Below, piece after piece: positions 1 through 12,600 of a DNA stretch of 64,000 bases. How positions within the stretch are numbered: the stretch's first letter is position 1; each line of letters starts with the position of its first letter. The translations under genes were made by a program, and so were the position numbers. This DNA is from Balanoglossus misakiensis (lineage: Eukaryota > Hemichordata): positions 8,308,001-8,372,000 of the forward strand of contig CM082591.2 in the NCBI GenBank assembly GCA_040954595.2. The letters are read 5' to 3'. The notes beneath the pieces are model-generated. The model was not told where the DNA came from and did not search any database. It saw nothing but the letters and a program-made list of their open reading frames with translations.

Positions 1-56
1 ATCAGGAAAATGACAATATTCTAAATGTTGAGTAGACCACTATCTTAGAACTCAAA

Positions 57-503
57 TCAATTTAACACATGTTTTATTCTTGCACAAACAGGTAGTTCAA
101 GTTCATCAAATCCCCTGGGAGGTGTCAGCCTTAAAAGTCCAAGTGCACCGATGAGACTTGGTCTATCCAGAAACATGAAAGTGAAACGTTTACATCCACA
201 TGTGCAAATCAAGGAATAGGCTTTAGGCTTTGCAGGAACCATACCAGTATTACGATATCCATAATCAACAAAAGTGATGTTGCTTTGCCAGTACAAGTCT
301 GAAGGAGGCCACTGATAAACCCTGTTGTTGAAGAATTGTGAGACTGTACAGTGCAGTAACAAGCAGAATGTGGGATCTACTGTAAAAACATCATCAACCA
401 TCCAGGGCGACCTCAGATGAACGACACATAGGAGGGAATATACATGTAGAAATTTACAAGTACTGAATAGGTGGACGTCATTGCAGGAATAAACAACAGT
501 CAA
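57..503 (-). CDS. possible terminal exon of an unrecognised gene
   Basis: An open frame of 148 codons on the - strand. On that strand a strong acceptor (TTTTTACAG) lies near position 382, so if real the coding part is more likely about 57-382 as a last exon than the full open frame. The translated part has four cysteines in CTCGCKR and nearby, and a hydrophobic leucine-rich stretch near the end, but no family is recognised. No upstream exon can be seen because the gene would continue to the right into repeat-rich DNA. It could equally be a chance open frame. Confidence 0.2.
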   Translation of the reverse strand: MTVVYSCNDVHLFSTCKFLHVYSLLCVVHLRSPWMVDDVFTVDPTFCLLLHCTVSQFFNNRVYQWPPSDLYWQSNITFVDYGYRNTGMVPAKPKAYSLICTCGCKRFTFMFLDRPSLIGALGLLRLTPPRGFDELELPVCARIKHVLN

Positions 504-976
504 GAGATGTGACCAGAGTTTTAAAAGAAATGGCCTTTTTTACCGACAGAGAAAAAGTGCTACCCGTGGAGTCCACAGATGACACGACACAGAATCAAGG
601 GTCAAGAGACCACCTGTGCAGCCAGCAGTCCAAAGATGACCACCCAAATCAATGGCAGGCAGAGATGACGAGCGCTGTGGACAGTGACAGTTAACCCCGA
701 TAGTGTTATAAACATACACTATTTGTCTAATGGCCAAAAATTGCCCGTCAATAAACATGATATGATATTATATTTGTGAACCCCAATGAAGGGAAAGAGG
801 ATATTCTGTTTTCAGTTCTGACACTGCCACCATCACAGAGATCCAGACACTTCATATTTTCACTTGAGTAGCAGTCACCTCAGGACCAAGAAGGATTCGT
901 GTAGCTTTTGATCTTTATGATCCATAATTTGTGCAATAAGGGTGGTTTCAGTCTCCAAGGTTGGAGTCCAGGGCAA

Positions 977-1329
977 TTAAAGGGACAAAGTCTCTCTCTC
1001 GCTGCCCTTTTTCCATTAATTATATTTGATACCAGACACCGATTATGTTATTGTACACGTAGATATATTGTGAGTCAATGTTCAACCACACACACCTTCC
1101 ATCTTGCTTGTAGACACAAGAGTGAAAAGCTCGCCAAAATGAATATAAATCGGTGTTTACCATTTATTCATTTTGGCGAGATTTTTACTCTCATACCCTA
1201 CAAACGGGATGGAAGTTGTGTGTGGTTGAACGTTCATTCACTACATATACACATATACATTGAACAGTGTCTTGTATCAAACATAATTAATGGAAAAGGG
1301 GCAGCAAGAGAGAGACTTTGTCCCTTTAA
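977..1329. repeat. family A foldback MITE, copy 1 (TTAA-flanked)
   Basis: A long imperfect palindrome. Both ends read TTAA-AGGGACAAAGTC (977 onward) and its complement (to 1329), and the two halves pair almost along their whole length around a centre near 1155, where ATTCATTTTGGCGAG and its complement lie back to back. Copies at 2708, 4548, 6228 and 14023 have the same ends. A four-base TTAA target duplication is shared with piggyBac-type elements, but the bases after TTAA (AGGG) differ from the usual CCY start, so the superfamily is not settled. There is no coding capacity. Confidence 0.8.
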
Positions 1330-1698
1330 TAGATTGGGGGTCCATCAGTGTGGCCATATTTCTGTTCATCCCCAGACATGCCTACCCATTTCATTCAAAG
1401 TTGGTATAGCAAACTTCTCTGAATGACTGTCTTGTTTGTATAAAATACCATTATAGAAGAATGTGTTACAGTGTATGTACAAGATGCGGTGTACAAATTT
1501 TATTTCATTTCATTTTTTGTGAAAATTTTAACATGGCTTTCCGTGACAACAGTGAAAGAAGATCGTGTCACTCTCAGCTTCATATTGTACCAATGCAAAA
1601 TTGTTTTCCAATGTCTTGAAAGATTTTAAAATGTCATTTTTATTTATACTATATAGTAAAATCTTTCCATACTGGTCCTGATCTCCAGTAGTCCATGG

Positions 1699-2044
1699 TT
1701 TCTAAGCCCCTGGAGCTGCCACTTTTTGCATTATTTTCGTGATTTTATTTTCCAACTAAAATTGGTCCATCCAGGCTTACTGATGGGTATATATAAACAC
1801 CTTATCGATGCCCGATTGTGATTGCATGTATTAAAATGGTCACAGTGCCACACCGATTTAACCAGCCTCCATACAAAAGTACGCAGCTATCGTGGTATGT
1901 GTCGCCAAGAGATGACAAATTGATGCAAATGCAAGTAATATGGCTTAATGGTGAGGATTTTTGAGGATAGGGAATATATTTGAAATATTTTACTGTGGAA
2001 AACAATATGTGAAATGTGGCAGCTATAGCCTATAGGGGCTTTAA
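1699..2044. repeat. family C MITE, copy 1
   Basis: A repeat of about 345 bp beginning TAAGCCCCTGGAGCTGCC and ending GGCAGCTATAGCC...GGGGCTTTAA, so the ends are inverted. Other copies lie at about 10570-10847 (opposite orientation), 18178-18369 (truncated) and 19012-19348. Intact right ends finish in TTAA. The right end shares its TTAA with the adjacent family B element. It is non-coding. Confidence 0.65.
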
Positions 2045-2126
2045 CCCTTTCACACACACCTCCCAGGTCCAACCTTACCATAGAAAACAATGGGTCTGGA
2101 CTGAACCATGGTGGTGAAAGGGTTAA
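2041..2126. repeat. family B MITE, copy 1 (TTAA + CCCTTTCAC)
   Basis: A short inverted-repeat element of 86 bp with TTAA at both ends. The internal ends are CCCTTTCAC and GGTGAAAGGG, and the middle carries the shared core CCATAGAAAACAATGGGT. TTAA target duplications with CCC/GGG termini are the hallmark of piggyBac superfamily elements, so this is probably a piggyBac-derived MITE. Four further copies are seen in the window. Confidence 0.7.
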
Positions 2127-2277
2127 TTTACTACTGCCAAATGTCCTGGACATAAAATACCCAAAAGAGCATCACAGGAACTAACTACTTTTGCTGTGTT
2201 CAGAGATACAAACATTCTCTCTTGAAAAATAATATACAACTTTAATTTTCCGCTATGTGCCAGACATATGATCTGTT

Positions 2278-2370
2278 ATAACTCTTTCACCACCATGGTT
2301 TGTTCCAAATCCATTGTTTTCTATGGTGAAGTCAGACTTCTATAGAGGGAAACGGGGGTGAAAGGGTTAA
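2278..2370. repeat. family B MITE, copy 2
   Basis: The same family in opposite orientation to copy 1. The left flank has decayed from TTAA to ATAA, while the right flank is intact (GGTGAAAGGGTTAA). The core CATTGTTTTCTATGG is conserved. It lies only 150 bp from copy 1. Confidence 0.6.
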
Positions 2371-2707
2371 TTACACACACAAAGAAAGTGTACACACCAA
2401 TACTCCTAATACTAGAAGAACTGTTGTGCCCCAATGATATCATGTTCTCCCGTATGATTGATCTCCTATTGTCACAAGCACACTGAGTTTAGAGTTGGCA
2501 CGAAAATACTTTTCCTCTCCACTGAGATACGAAAACTGCTACGCTGTGAGTTTAGCTGGTGAATTTGCTTATCTCCAAATATTCTTTATTCTGTTGCATA
2601 TATCTACTATAGGTGACTTTAGAACACTGCATGCATATTGTTTGTTGTGCTTGCTTAGAAAATATCTTTTAACAGTTTTTATTGGATTTGTTTGGCAGCA
2701 AGTTTGT

Positions 2708-3060
2708 TTAAAGGGACTAAGTCTCTCTCGCTGTCCTTTTTCCATTAATTTTCCCATTGTTTGATACAAGACACCATTTATATTATTCTACATGTGGATA
2801 TATAGCGAATCAACGTTCAACCACACACAACTTCTATTCTGTTTGTAGGATATGAGAGTAAAAATCCCACCAAAATGAGTAAACGGTAGAGACCGATTAT
2901 TCATTTTGGCGAGATTTTCACTCTCGTGTCTACAAGTGGGATGGAAGTTGTGTGTGGTCGAACGTTGATTCACTTTATATCCACATGTAGAATAACATAA
3001 TTGGTGTCTTGTATCAAACAATGGGAAAAGGTCAGAGACAGAGAGACTTTGTCTCTTTAA
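2708..3060. repeat. family A foldback MITE, copy 2
   Basis: Starts TTAAAGGGACTAAGTC and ends GTCTCTTTAA, with the two halves pairing around about 2885. The internal hallmark ACCACACACAACTTC is present in both orientations. It is flanked by TTAA on both sides and non-coding. Confidence 0.8.
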
Positions 3061-4547
3061 TGTGTTAAAGTTTGACTTCAACAGACAAAAATGATAGCAA
3101 CACCATTTTAAATATTTATTATGGGAATTTCTCAAAAGAAGGAAAATGAAAACACAAAATGAAATGTGTAAATTCTACCAATGGAACTAGATGTACAAAA
3201 CAACTTCAGGTAATTTAAGCATGTTTTATTGGTGTATATTTGTATTAACATCTTCTCAAACACAAAAGGAGCAAAGTGTTTTAAACACTATTTTTATACA
3301 TATTCTCTGTAATCTGGTTAGACTGATATAAATAAAAACATGGTTTTATACCAAATGAATATAATCATATGTTGATTCGTGGATTGTTGATAAACAAGTT
3401 TGTTGAGCAATTGGATTAAAAGCGTATATTTGGATGGTTGTTGGTTCATTGTGGGCCACATATGGTTATTATTACAGATGTGCGTTGTGTAGTGTTTTTA
3501 AAGACATGAAACTACCACATAAAACTTAAAGGGACACTATCTGAAACTTCTGGCTATTTTTTCAGTATTTTTGTTGTTTTATCACCTACACAGGCACTGT
3601 CAAAGTCGATCGCGTTGTGTATAAACGCGCCTGACTTCGACAGTGGTCTGTGTACGTGCACATCCATTCACTAACTTGCCCACCCCTATGACACAATGGG
3701 TTATGCCGTTTTACCAGCTGATCAATCACATGATTCATGTGACGATTTTGGGTTGCAAACGTCGATCGTTGAGGTGTACGAGAGTTTAGGCCCTGTTGGT
3801 GGAGGAACTTGGACTTAATGCACCGTGGATTTGTTGAACAAGTGCATGTCTGCTGAAAGGATAATTTAATCAGAGAAGAGGTAAGTTCTGCAACTGTGTT
3901 GAGAGCGAATTTGATTATGAACGTTCGGGCTGATTAAATTCTGTCACTGATCAGGCCAGACTTGCAGACTGATGCAATGGTTATGGTATGCATGTGAGCT
4001 GGAAAATTCTCGCCAAGACCTCGTCAATGTGTGTAATATCTGAGAAATAGACATTTGGATTTTGTTTACTAGTTGAGGGGCCAGCATCACACATATGGAA
4101 CGCGGGCGGGCAAATCGAACCATTCGTGGAGGATCGACAACAAGTCGACCAATATGTTTGTTTGCTTTTCTTACACTGACTCTGACGATAGTTAATGATA
4201 CACGTGTATATTGCCCGCACGTGCAAATGATATATCGCCGGCAGCTACGTTGTTTTATCAGAGAATTCACGGTTTAGCGGATTTCATATCTTGACCTATA
4301 AAGTTTGACCTACTTACTGCACAATGACCTGAGATTGACCCCAAATGAGACTCATGATACTGTACATTTTACCATTTTTTAAATAATAACACATTTTTAG
4401 CAAGGACAATATCATGATTTGTTGGCTTGCACAAGGGATGGTAATCTCTGACCAAAATATTGGTGATGCCCGAGCTGCAGGCAAGAGTATCAGCAATATT
4501 TTGGTATCAACAATGTTATGGTCAGAGAGCACCAGCCCAACTAATCA
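3061..4547. other. no gene recognised; candidate 5' region of the downstream gene
   Basis: No convincing open frame. There is a small hairpin at 3595-3645 (CACTGTCAAAGTC against GACTTCGACAGTG). Positions 3720-3745 hold a pair of E-box-like sites arranged as TCACATGATTCATGTGA. Short open frames at 3944-4277 overlap on both strands and show no family features. Confidence 0.4.
3780..3880 (+). other. candidate untranslated first exon of the PRAS40-like gene
   Basis: The sequence ends in AGAAGAG followed by the strong donor GTAAGT at 3881. All ATGs in the preceding 100 bases are followed soon by stops, so it would be 5' UTR. The first recognised coding exon downstream has its own acceptor at 6609-6610, which requires an upstream exon somewhere. 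The start is arbitrary and the link between the two is inference. Confidence 0.22.
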
Positions 4548-4878
4548 TTAAAGGGACAAAGTCTCTCTCTCGCTGCCCTTTTTCTATTAATTTTGCTTCA
4601 TACAAGCCACTGTTTATGTTAATATAGTATACATGTGTATATGTAGTGAATGAACATTCAACCACACACACCTTCCATCCCAATTGTATAGACACAAATG
4701 TGAAAAACCCGCCAAAATGAATATTAAATCGGTCTCTACCAATATTCATTTTGGCGGAGTTTTTACTCTCATATCATACAAGCGGGATGGAAGTTGTGCG
4801 ACTGGTCGAACATTGTTTCATAAGATATCCACATGTAGAATAACATAAACGGTGTCCTATATCACCTTGTCCCTTTAA
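4548..4878. repeat. family A foldback MITE, copy 3
   Basis: Ends are TTAAAGGGACAAAGTC and CTTGTCCCTTTAA. The two halves pair around about 4735, where ATATTCATTTTGGCGG and its complement meet. The right half has lost part of the terminal region relative to copy 1. Confidence 0.78.
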
Positions 4879-5084
4879 TATATAAAAAGGTATAACCTAT
4901 TAGAATGTAGAACATTGTTGCCACCATGCAACTAAATGTAGTAAGCCCTGGAGTAACAATAATTCTAATATTGAAGAATGGCCACTATTCTAGACCACCC
5001 TTGTATACAAATCATGTATAATTGTACTAGTGAACAGATAGCGGATTGAAGGAGCACATTATCTTTTCTAGCATTTTCCCTAAA

Positions 5085-5286
5085 TACTGTAAAATTGGTT
5101 ATTTTCGTGACAGAAAATTTTTGCAATATCAAGGGAGGCAACTGTTGCGCGAGGATTAATTCTCTTATTTTTACTACAAAATTTTTACTGAAAAACATTG
5201 TACACGACTTTTTATTTTCACGTTATTTTGGCTTTCGTGTATTTCGCGAAAATGTATTGCTCGCGAAAATAACCCGTTTTACTGTA
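5085..5286. repeat. family D MITE, copy 1 (TACTGTAAAA ends)
   Basis: An element of about 200 bp with inverted ends TACTGTAAAATTGG and CCCGTTTTACTGTA. The interior includes the shared text GAGGCAACTGTT and TATTTTCACGTTATTTTGGC. Related copies are at 9165, 9815, 12676 and 20084. The TA at the outer edges would fit a Tc1/mariner-type duplication, but this is not proven. Confidence 0.65.
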
Positions 5287-5400
5287 TATGTGCATTGCAT
5301 ATTGGATGTTTTGTGTGCCATACAATTGTAGTCAGAGTAGAAATAGAATCCAGACTCGTGTGTTTTTTCGCTATATAAAGCTACAGTACACACACTCACA

Positions 5401-5850
5401 GTCTAGCATTTTGGTTTTGATTTTTGATTTTTTGTGATTTGCATGTCAAAGGACTCTAACCATGTCAACTCAGGTCACTGCTCACAATGTGATCATGATC
5501 ATGACAAAAAATCTTAGAAGCAGTGTGCCCTCTTAGCCCATTTGACGTGCCACTGACTCAATAAACTCACTGGTGACTCAAGAAAATTATCTAAAATACA
5601 TGCAAAGGTATGGGGCTGACTCCAAGAAATTTTTGGAAATCCTTAAATTGACTCAAATCTTTTAAAATTATGTTTGTTAGAGGTCACACTGCTTAGAAGT
5701 CTATTAAAACCTGATCTACGACTGATTGGCTGAATTCATGAGCAGGGGTGTTGCTCAATATCAGTGACCTGAGTTGCCATGGCTGGAGTCCTTTGACATG
5801 CAAATAGCAAAAGTAGCAACATTTCAAAAATGAAGACCAAAATACTAGAC
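5401..5850. repeat. 450-bp inverted-repeat element (family F)
   Basis: The first and last roughly 80 bases are inverted copies. They start GTCTAGCATTTTGG and end CCAAAATACTAGAC, and continue inward through TTTGCATGTCAAAGGACTC against GAGTCCTTTGACATGCAAA. The middle 280 bp is not palindromic. No open frame is present. No clear target duplication is visible and no second copy is seen in the window. Confidence 0.6.
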
Positions 5851-6227
5851 CATGAGTGGAGCAAATTCTAGAATCTAAACTAGTAAAATTGGCGTTTCAG
5901 TCACTTTCTGATTTACCATGAACAGACTTTGTCAGCATACCTGAAAATTTAACATTTTATTTTATTTAATACAGTTTTACACACCTATGCACTATTAGAG
6001 AATGCTGTAATGTACAGTAAATTCCTTTGAAAATTGTAACAATAACTAAAAGAGATTGGTGGTAGAGTCACTGGAGGTTGTAGTAGTGACTGTAAGGAAA
6101 ATAGCCAATGTTTTGTTAGCCTATTATTTATAACGTTGATGAGTTTGATTTTTATCAGTGTCAACTGTAGTATTGTGTGTATTTAAACCGTATTTTTGGA
6201 ACAACACTTGTCTGTCCTTAAAGGGAC

Positions 6228-6509
6228 AAAGTCTCTCTGTCGATGCCCTTTTTCCATTATTTATGTTATTCTACATGTGGCTATATAGTGAATCAACATT
6301 CGACCACACACAACTTCCATCCCTTTATGGTAAACACTGCTTATTCATTTTGGTGAGTTTTTCACTCTCGTGTCTACAAGTGGGATGGAAGGTGTGTGTG
6401 GTCGAACGTTGATTCACTTTATATCCACATGTAGAATAAGCTATAACATAAACGGTGTCAAACATAATTTATGGAAAAAGGGCAGCGAGAGAGAGACTTT
6501 GTCCCTTAA
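6228..6509. repeat. family A foldback MITE, copy 4
   Basis: Ends are TTAAAGGGACAAAGTC and GACTTTGTCCCTTAA. This copy is shorter (282 bp) because part of the left half after the terminal 35 bases is deleted. It lies just upstream of the first coding exon of the PRAS40-like gene. Confidence 0.75.
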
Positions 6510-6610
6510 TAATAAATCTCCTACAAGAGAATAATAAATGCATCTCATCATCAATTTCATTTAAATCACTTTAATACGAAAATATTGTCTCTTATCTCTT
6601 ATGTTATCAG

Positions 6611-9600
6611 GTTGTCAGTGTCTCCAACACCATGGTCATATTGACCTGTCCCTGTCTAAATATTTCTATTCATGTGAAGAACACAGAATTGAAAACTATT
6701 GATCAGACAACTCTTGGTCTGTCAAGAGAGCAACTCCAAAATGAATTCTTTTTAAAAGACATAGCTGCAGTTCAGCTGGATATTGGTGGAATAACTCAGG
6801 TAGGTGGAATTTGACAATTCCCAGACGTTTGACTCATTCTGAAGAACACTTAGTCCAGCTCCTAACCTGTCAACCATTATCATGTGAACCAGAGGATTTT
6901 TCCTCTGTTTCTGTGAGGGCGCAAGACATATCAGTCGCTCTGGCCTTTGGTGCTTGATGTCTTGCCTATGGTGTTCAAATAAAACATAAGCAACTGATGA
7001 CAGTCTACCTATGGGCAGGGCTCGTTAATTTGGCTGTCAATGAGGGCAACAGTGTATTTTGATGACCGAGGGCACTGCTAGTCACAATTAAAACAGTCTT
7101 GTCTTCCCGAGGGCATAGCCCGAGGGGAAACAGACTGTTTTGGTGTGACTGGCAGTCCCGAGGTCATCAAAAATACACTGTTGCCCGAATATGTCAGTCA
7201 TCATGTGTTTTATAACACACCAAACACGACACACACCACATCCAGGCAACAGTACCACGCAGAAACCGATCGAACTGATGCCCCTAGGGAACAGTTCGAA
7301 ATGACTAAGGTCAGGTGACGGCGTATTGACAAATCACGATCGAGGGTTTGCTGCATGGTGTGTTATAAATTTCATTGATTTACTCAGATTTTCTAACTGC
7401 ATGTGATCAGAGGCAAACATTACTCAACATCTATAGCCGAACTTCAACATTATACTTTATTTCAGATGTCAACACTTAATTTTTACACTTTTTGAACTTT
7501 CATTTTGGGCAGGGGGTTGGGATCCAAACAAACAAATTTCATTTGTTGAACTTTTGTGACAATCTGAGACGGCCTCTAGCTCTTATTTGGTGCACAAGCA
7601 AACACACAATCATAATACCAGTACTGTACCAAATGGGAGTACCACAGATGACATCTAAAAATCTCAGAATGGATGTTCTATTGGTCATTTCTACAGGAGC
7701 AGAGTTTTTTGATAGAAGAAGAACATGTAGCTGATTGGATAACCAAACGTTGTATCAATTGTAATCTGACTGCTTATGCTGTACATGCTACCAAAGGCTT
7801 GGATAGGGTGCTGGTCACGACACAGATCAAGGTATTCTATAGGAAGAGTCTAATTTTATCATCTTTTGTGCTCATACAGTCAAACCGCTGTTAGTGGCCA
7901 CACCTATATGGTGGTCACCTCTATATAGTGGCCACTTTGTTACAGTCCCTGTGCAATTCACATGTGCATCAATTATAAAGGCCACCTGTCTATAGAGGCC
8001 AAATTAGGAAAGTCCCTTGACTGGCCACGATAGACAGGTTCGACTGTAAAGACATTGATCAAACATCATAATCGGTGGAACCAAGTGGGAAGCAACTAGT
8101 TCAACTGATTCTGATTATTCATAGTTCCACCCTTCAGTATAAGCCACGCCCCCTTAGTTACTGTTGCTACGCCCCACAAGCTTTGAGCTTGTGGGACATT
8201 GACCTCCATAGCTCCACAACGTAGATGGAGAAACTAGATTCGTTCAGTGATAGTCTGCTCAACGTTCCTGGCGACATTTCTTTATGCTACCTACCAGAGT
8301 TTAAAAACCTATCCAAGAGGTCACATGAAAAGGGTTTAATTATATATAATTCCCCCGTATTTTGAACGAGTGTGCCTGCGTTGCGGTCGAGTGATTCCCC
8401 GTATAGCGGCCGTATCCCTCCGAGCCGCAGGTGAGGAGTGATACAGCTATACGGGGTCTATGTATGTAATAATGGGCCTCGAAGGTTAAGTTTATCGTGC
8501 TGTTTCTGAGTGAAATCAGATGAAATATGAGACACAAGAGGTATCACTTCACCTGACGATATTTTTGGTAGGTAAATATGGATGAAAACACTGAGAACAT
8601 GGCGAATTCAGAAAACTACGTGAACGTTACTTGGATTGACAGCGCGGCCCCCATTGTTTACAACACCAGACATTTTATAACGGGTCGAACAACATTGACT
8701 TTGCGAATGGAAATTGCAAGCAGCATATCAATTTTAAATTTGTTAAACACTTTAGCAATATAATGTCATTGTTAAAAATTTATATTGAAGACATGTCAGT
8801 TTAAAATCTAAACCCAAACGTTTATTATCCACCACCTGAAACGCCTCTCTGTCTCTGCGTTTTTGGCTTTGGAAACGGAACAAAAAATATACTGATGTTA
8901 GGTCAAGGTACCTTTCATCCGATTTACACATCCCCCAGGCGCATCTTTTCACCATTCTGGCCGATATTTTAAAACCAATAAATTCCCCAAACTGAAATAA
9001 AATTTCCAGTCTGTCTATTTCTAACTGAGCGTGTACTGTAGGCTGGGACATGATGTTGATTTAATGTGGGACAAAATGGCGGTTGCACTACAGGATGACT
9101 TTTCTGGGCTCTGATTGGCTGAGGGTTCAGTTTGATTGACAGCTGTGGAACCATGAATTGTGAATACTGTAAGACAGGCAATTTTCATGGACGATAAATT
9201 TTAACGAATTTTGCGAGAGCCAAATAACACGAAAACATGTTTTTTGGAAATATCGATGCAGTAAGTGAAATACGAGAATGTGAAAAGTAATTATCACATA
9301 ACAGGTGCCTCTTTGGATTTTGCAAAAATTTCCTGTTTTACAGTTTATATATATACACAGTCGAACCTATTAATAGTGGCCAGTCAAGGGACTTTCCTAA
9401 ACTGGCCTCTATAGACAGGTGGCTGTTATACAGAGGTTAATTAATGCACATGTACCTAAAATCAGTTGATACACACAATTTTGTATAAGTTGCGTGGTAC
9501 AGTAAGAGTTACTGATTTTTGTACCAACTGAGTGACTGTGGTTCATTGAATTGTCTTTTTTTTTACAGAGTGATCCGAGGGAGATTGAAGAATTACGGAA

Positions 9601-12600
9601 TTCAGAAGATTTCTCTCCATTGTATAGGATACTGTGTTTCAATGGCAGTGAGGACAAATCCACATTGGGTAAGAGAATGTTCAGCTTTAGTGTTCTGGGT
9701 GTTCAGTGTTTACAGAATGTAGTCCCTCTTGTTTACTCATTTGCATAAAATATAAAATGCTGTGAAAATACATCTCTCCCCAGAAAATTATTTTATAACC
9801 ACATGACTACATGCTGTTAAAGGGGAAATTTTTGCGACAGGACATTTTTGCGATATCAAAAGAGGCAACTGTTATGTTATCGTCAAAAAAACTTTTTATT
9901 TTCACATTGTTTTGGCTCTCGCTAAGTTTGTGAAAATTTATTGTTTGCAAAAATTTCCCATTTTACAGTAGTTTGCATTTTTCATACTGACATTGGCTGG
10001 TACCTAGGATACATGATTGTGTTGTTTATTAGTATTAGTCAAAATAATTAGGGGTTATTACGGGAAGTTTTACCATATTTTTTAAAATATTGTCACATCA
10101 GAAGGATAATTCTATAGTGAGCTCTGCTGTCATTGTTTGCAGGACAAGCAGTAACTGTCAACCATGACAGTGTGAAAACAACAATCAACGCTCTACAACA
10201 AAACTTATCAACTTATCTTTCCAATGAGAAGGAAAAAATGGATGAGAGGATCAGGTAAGAAGATACAATTTTTTCTTTTATCCTAATGCTACTGGGTGTC
10301 AAGTCCCTTAAAATACCTATTTGCCACTTTTTCTTCTAAAACGTATTTTGACTGTCTTGACATGGCTCTCATACGTACGTAGACACACTTGGCAGTCTGA
10401 GCCCCCTGTAAAATTTACCAAATCGCACTGGTTTGCACTGTATTGGTCTGAGGGTCTTGTATAGGCCCTACTGAGTAACACGCACTTGGCAGTCTAAACA
10501 GGCCTGGATGCCAGGATTCTAGGCACCCTGGAAATAAAACCAGTTTCAACTGACTTGGAAGCATTACGGTTAAAATCCTCACCATTAAGCCATATTACTT
10601 GCATTTGCATCAGTTTGTCATCTCTTGGCGACGCATACCACGATAGCTGCGTACTGTTTGTATGCAGGCTGATTAAATCGGTGCGGCACTGTTTTAATAC
10701 ATAGCGTGTTCAAATTGCAACATACAGTCACAATTGGGCATCGATAAGGTGTTCATGTATACTGGTACCTACCAGTAAGCTTATTTATTAAGTTGGAAAA
10801 TAAAATCATGAAAATAATGCAAACAGAGGCAGCTCCAGAGGCTTTAAAGGTACATGTGTGTACTTTGGGTAATTTATTACTGGAATGTCATCTACCTGCA
10901 GGCAATACATGGAAGAACAGAAGGAAGATTATATGAAGCTTCAAAAGAAGGCTTACAGTGACAAAAGTGCTTTAATTGGGTATGTACTGAAATTGGTGAA
11001 AATTTGAATTCAAGCAGACACTAGTATGATCAAAAGGTCAGTTGTTATTGCAAACCTGTGAAATTATTTTTATAAATCATGTCATTTTAGGTTAATTTTA
11101 CAAGTAGAAGAACAGAAATTAAAAGATTCTATCTCCGAAGCTATGATCGAAGGCCCTTTATCCCCACCAACAAGAACAACTGTTGGAGTCTTGCCAAGGA
11201 GTAAGTTTTGTCTATTCTTCGTATACTAGTAGGACAAAGTTTTTATTGCGTTTCGTAATCCCTATTTCACCCATTTATCATTTGCATGCACAGTCATACC
11301 TGATTGCAGGTATGAATTTTGACATGGAATGGGTGGTATCGATGACGATTTATTGATTAAATTTCGCCTTTGTGTGAGTGAAAACATCTACGGAACTTGG
11401 CAATGCATCTGTCAATATGGAGGTTTAATTTGGTTTCATGACTCGTCCCTTTTGCTGTGTCATAGGCGATCGCCATGTATGTACTGGGTCTTGTTTCTCC
11501 TGTGGTCTATCGTAACGTGGTCTCATCTGTTGTTCTGTATTTGTTAATAGGGAGTGCGCAAGTAATATCAGAACCATCGGAAACAATTACAAAGTTTGGT
11601 GAATTAAGTATCACAGGAATCCCATCAAATGTTGGTCCACAACAAACACAGGTAAGTCTTCCTCAACAAACTATAATTAAGGATGTTTGAGCAGTAAAAT
11701 TGAAAGTGTTGTCATTTGTTTTAATTGTGGAATTTTTGTTTCTCATTTGTATGTATAATGAAAATCTGTTATAGAAATAGGGGTCACTGAGCTTGTTTTC
11801 GAAATACAAGGTCGCACACAAATTTAGTCGATGATTGAAGAAAACTGCTGAGTCAGCATTTCCACCAATGGTTTGTCTATGGGCAAAATATTTAGCGAAG
11901 TTTATCTAAAAATAGAGCGCGGTGACCGTACAATTTTGTTGACTGATGAATTTATTTTTATTAGACTGAGCTATGTGTAAAATTTCATGAAAAAGACAAT
12001 AGTAGAAGTGAGTTTTCTAGCTATTCTCAATGTAATCCTATGGAAAAAGACGGGTGCACGCAGTTTGCCGGTTCATGTTCTGCGCTTACATCCTTAAAAC
12101 TGATTTTTTTTATCAACATAGACAAGAGTGATTCCATGTTGAAACACTAAATTAACCCTTTCCCTCCAACCTTACCATAGAAATCAATGGGTTTGGACTG
12201 AACCATGGTGGTGAAAGGGTTAAAATGGTTTTGTATGACAAATGTTTGATGGCTTTCTTTACATATGCCCATTGCATGTCTCAATTCTCAAGTGATAGCA
12301 AAGTGTTTTCAGACCCTATTCAACCTCATTGAAAATGTATGGTGCATAAGATATCTCTGGCTAGATTTAACCCTTTCACCCCCCAGTTCTCTATGTAGAG
12401 GTCCAACTCTACCATAGAAAACAATGGGTTTGGACTGAACCATGGTGGTGAAATGGTTAAGTCATGACTTCTAGGAAGAGTCTTCATCACTATTCATACT
12501 TAGTTTATTTCTTCACATTGATCCAGATTGAAATGAGTAGTGATCACGAACCAAGTCCAACTGTATCACAAGCAAGACCGAGGAAAACCAGAGATGCTGA

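Noticed and set aside
908-1426. A 172-codon open frame
   Set aside because: It runs through the family A MITE; the translated text repeats the transposon palindrome and recurs in the other copies with different frames.
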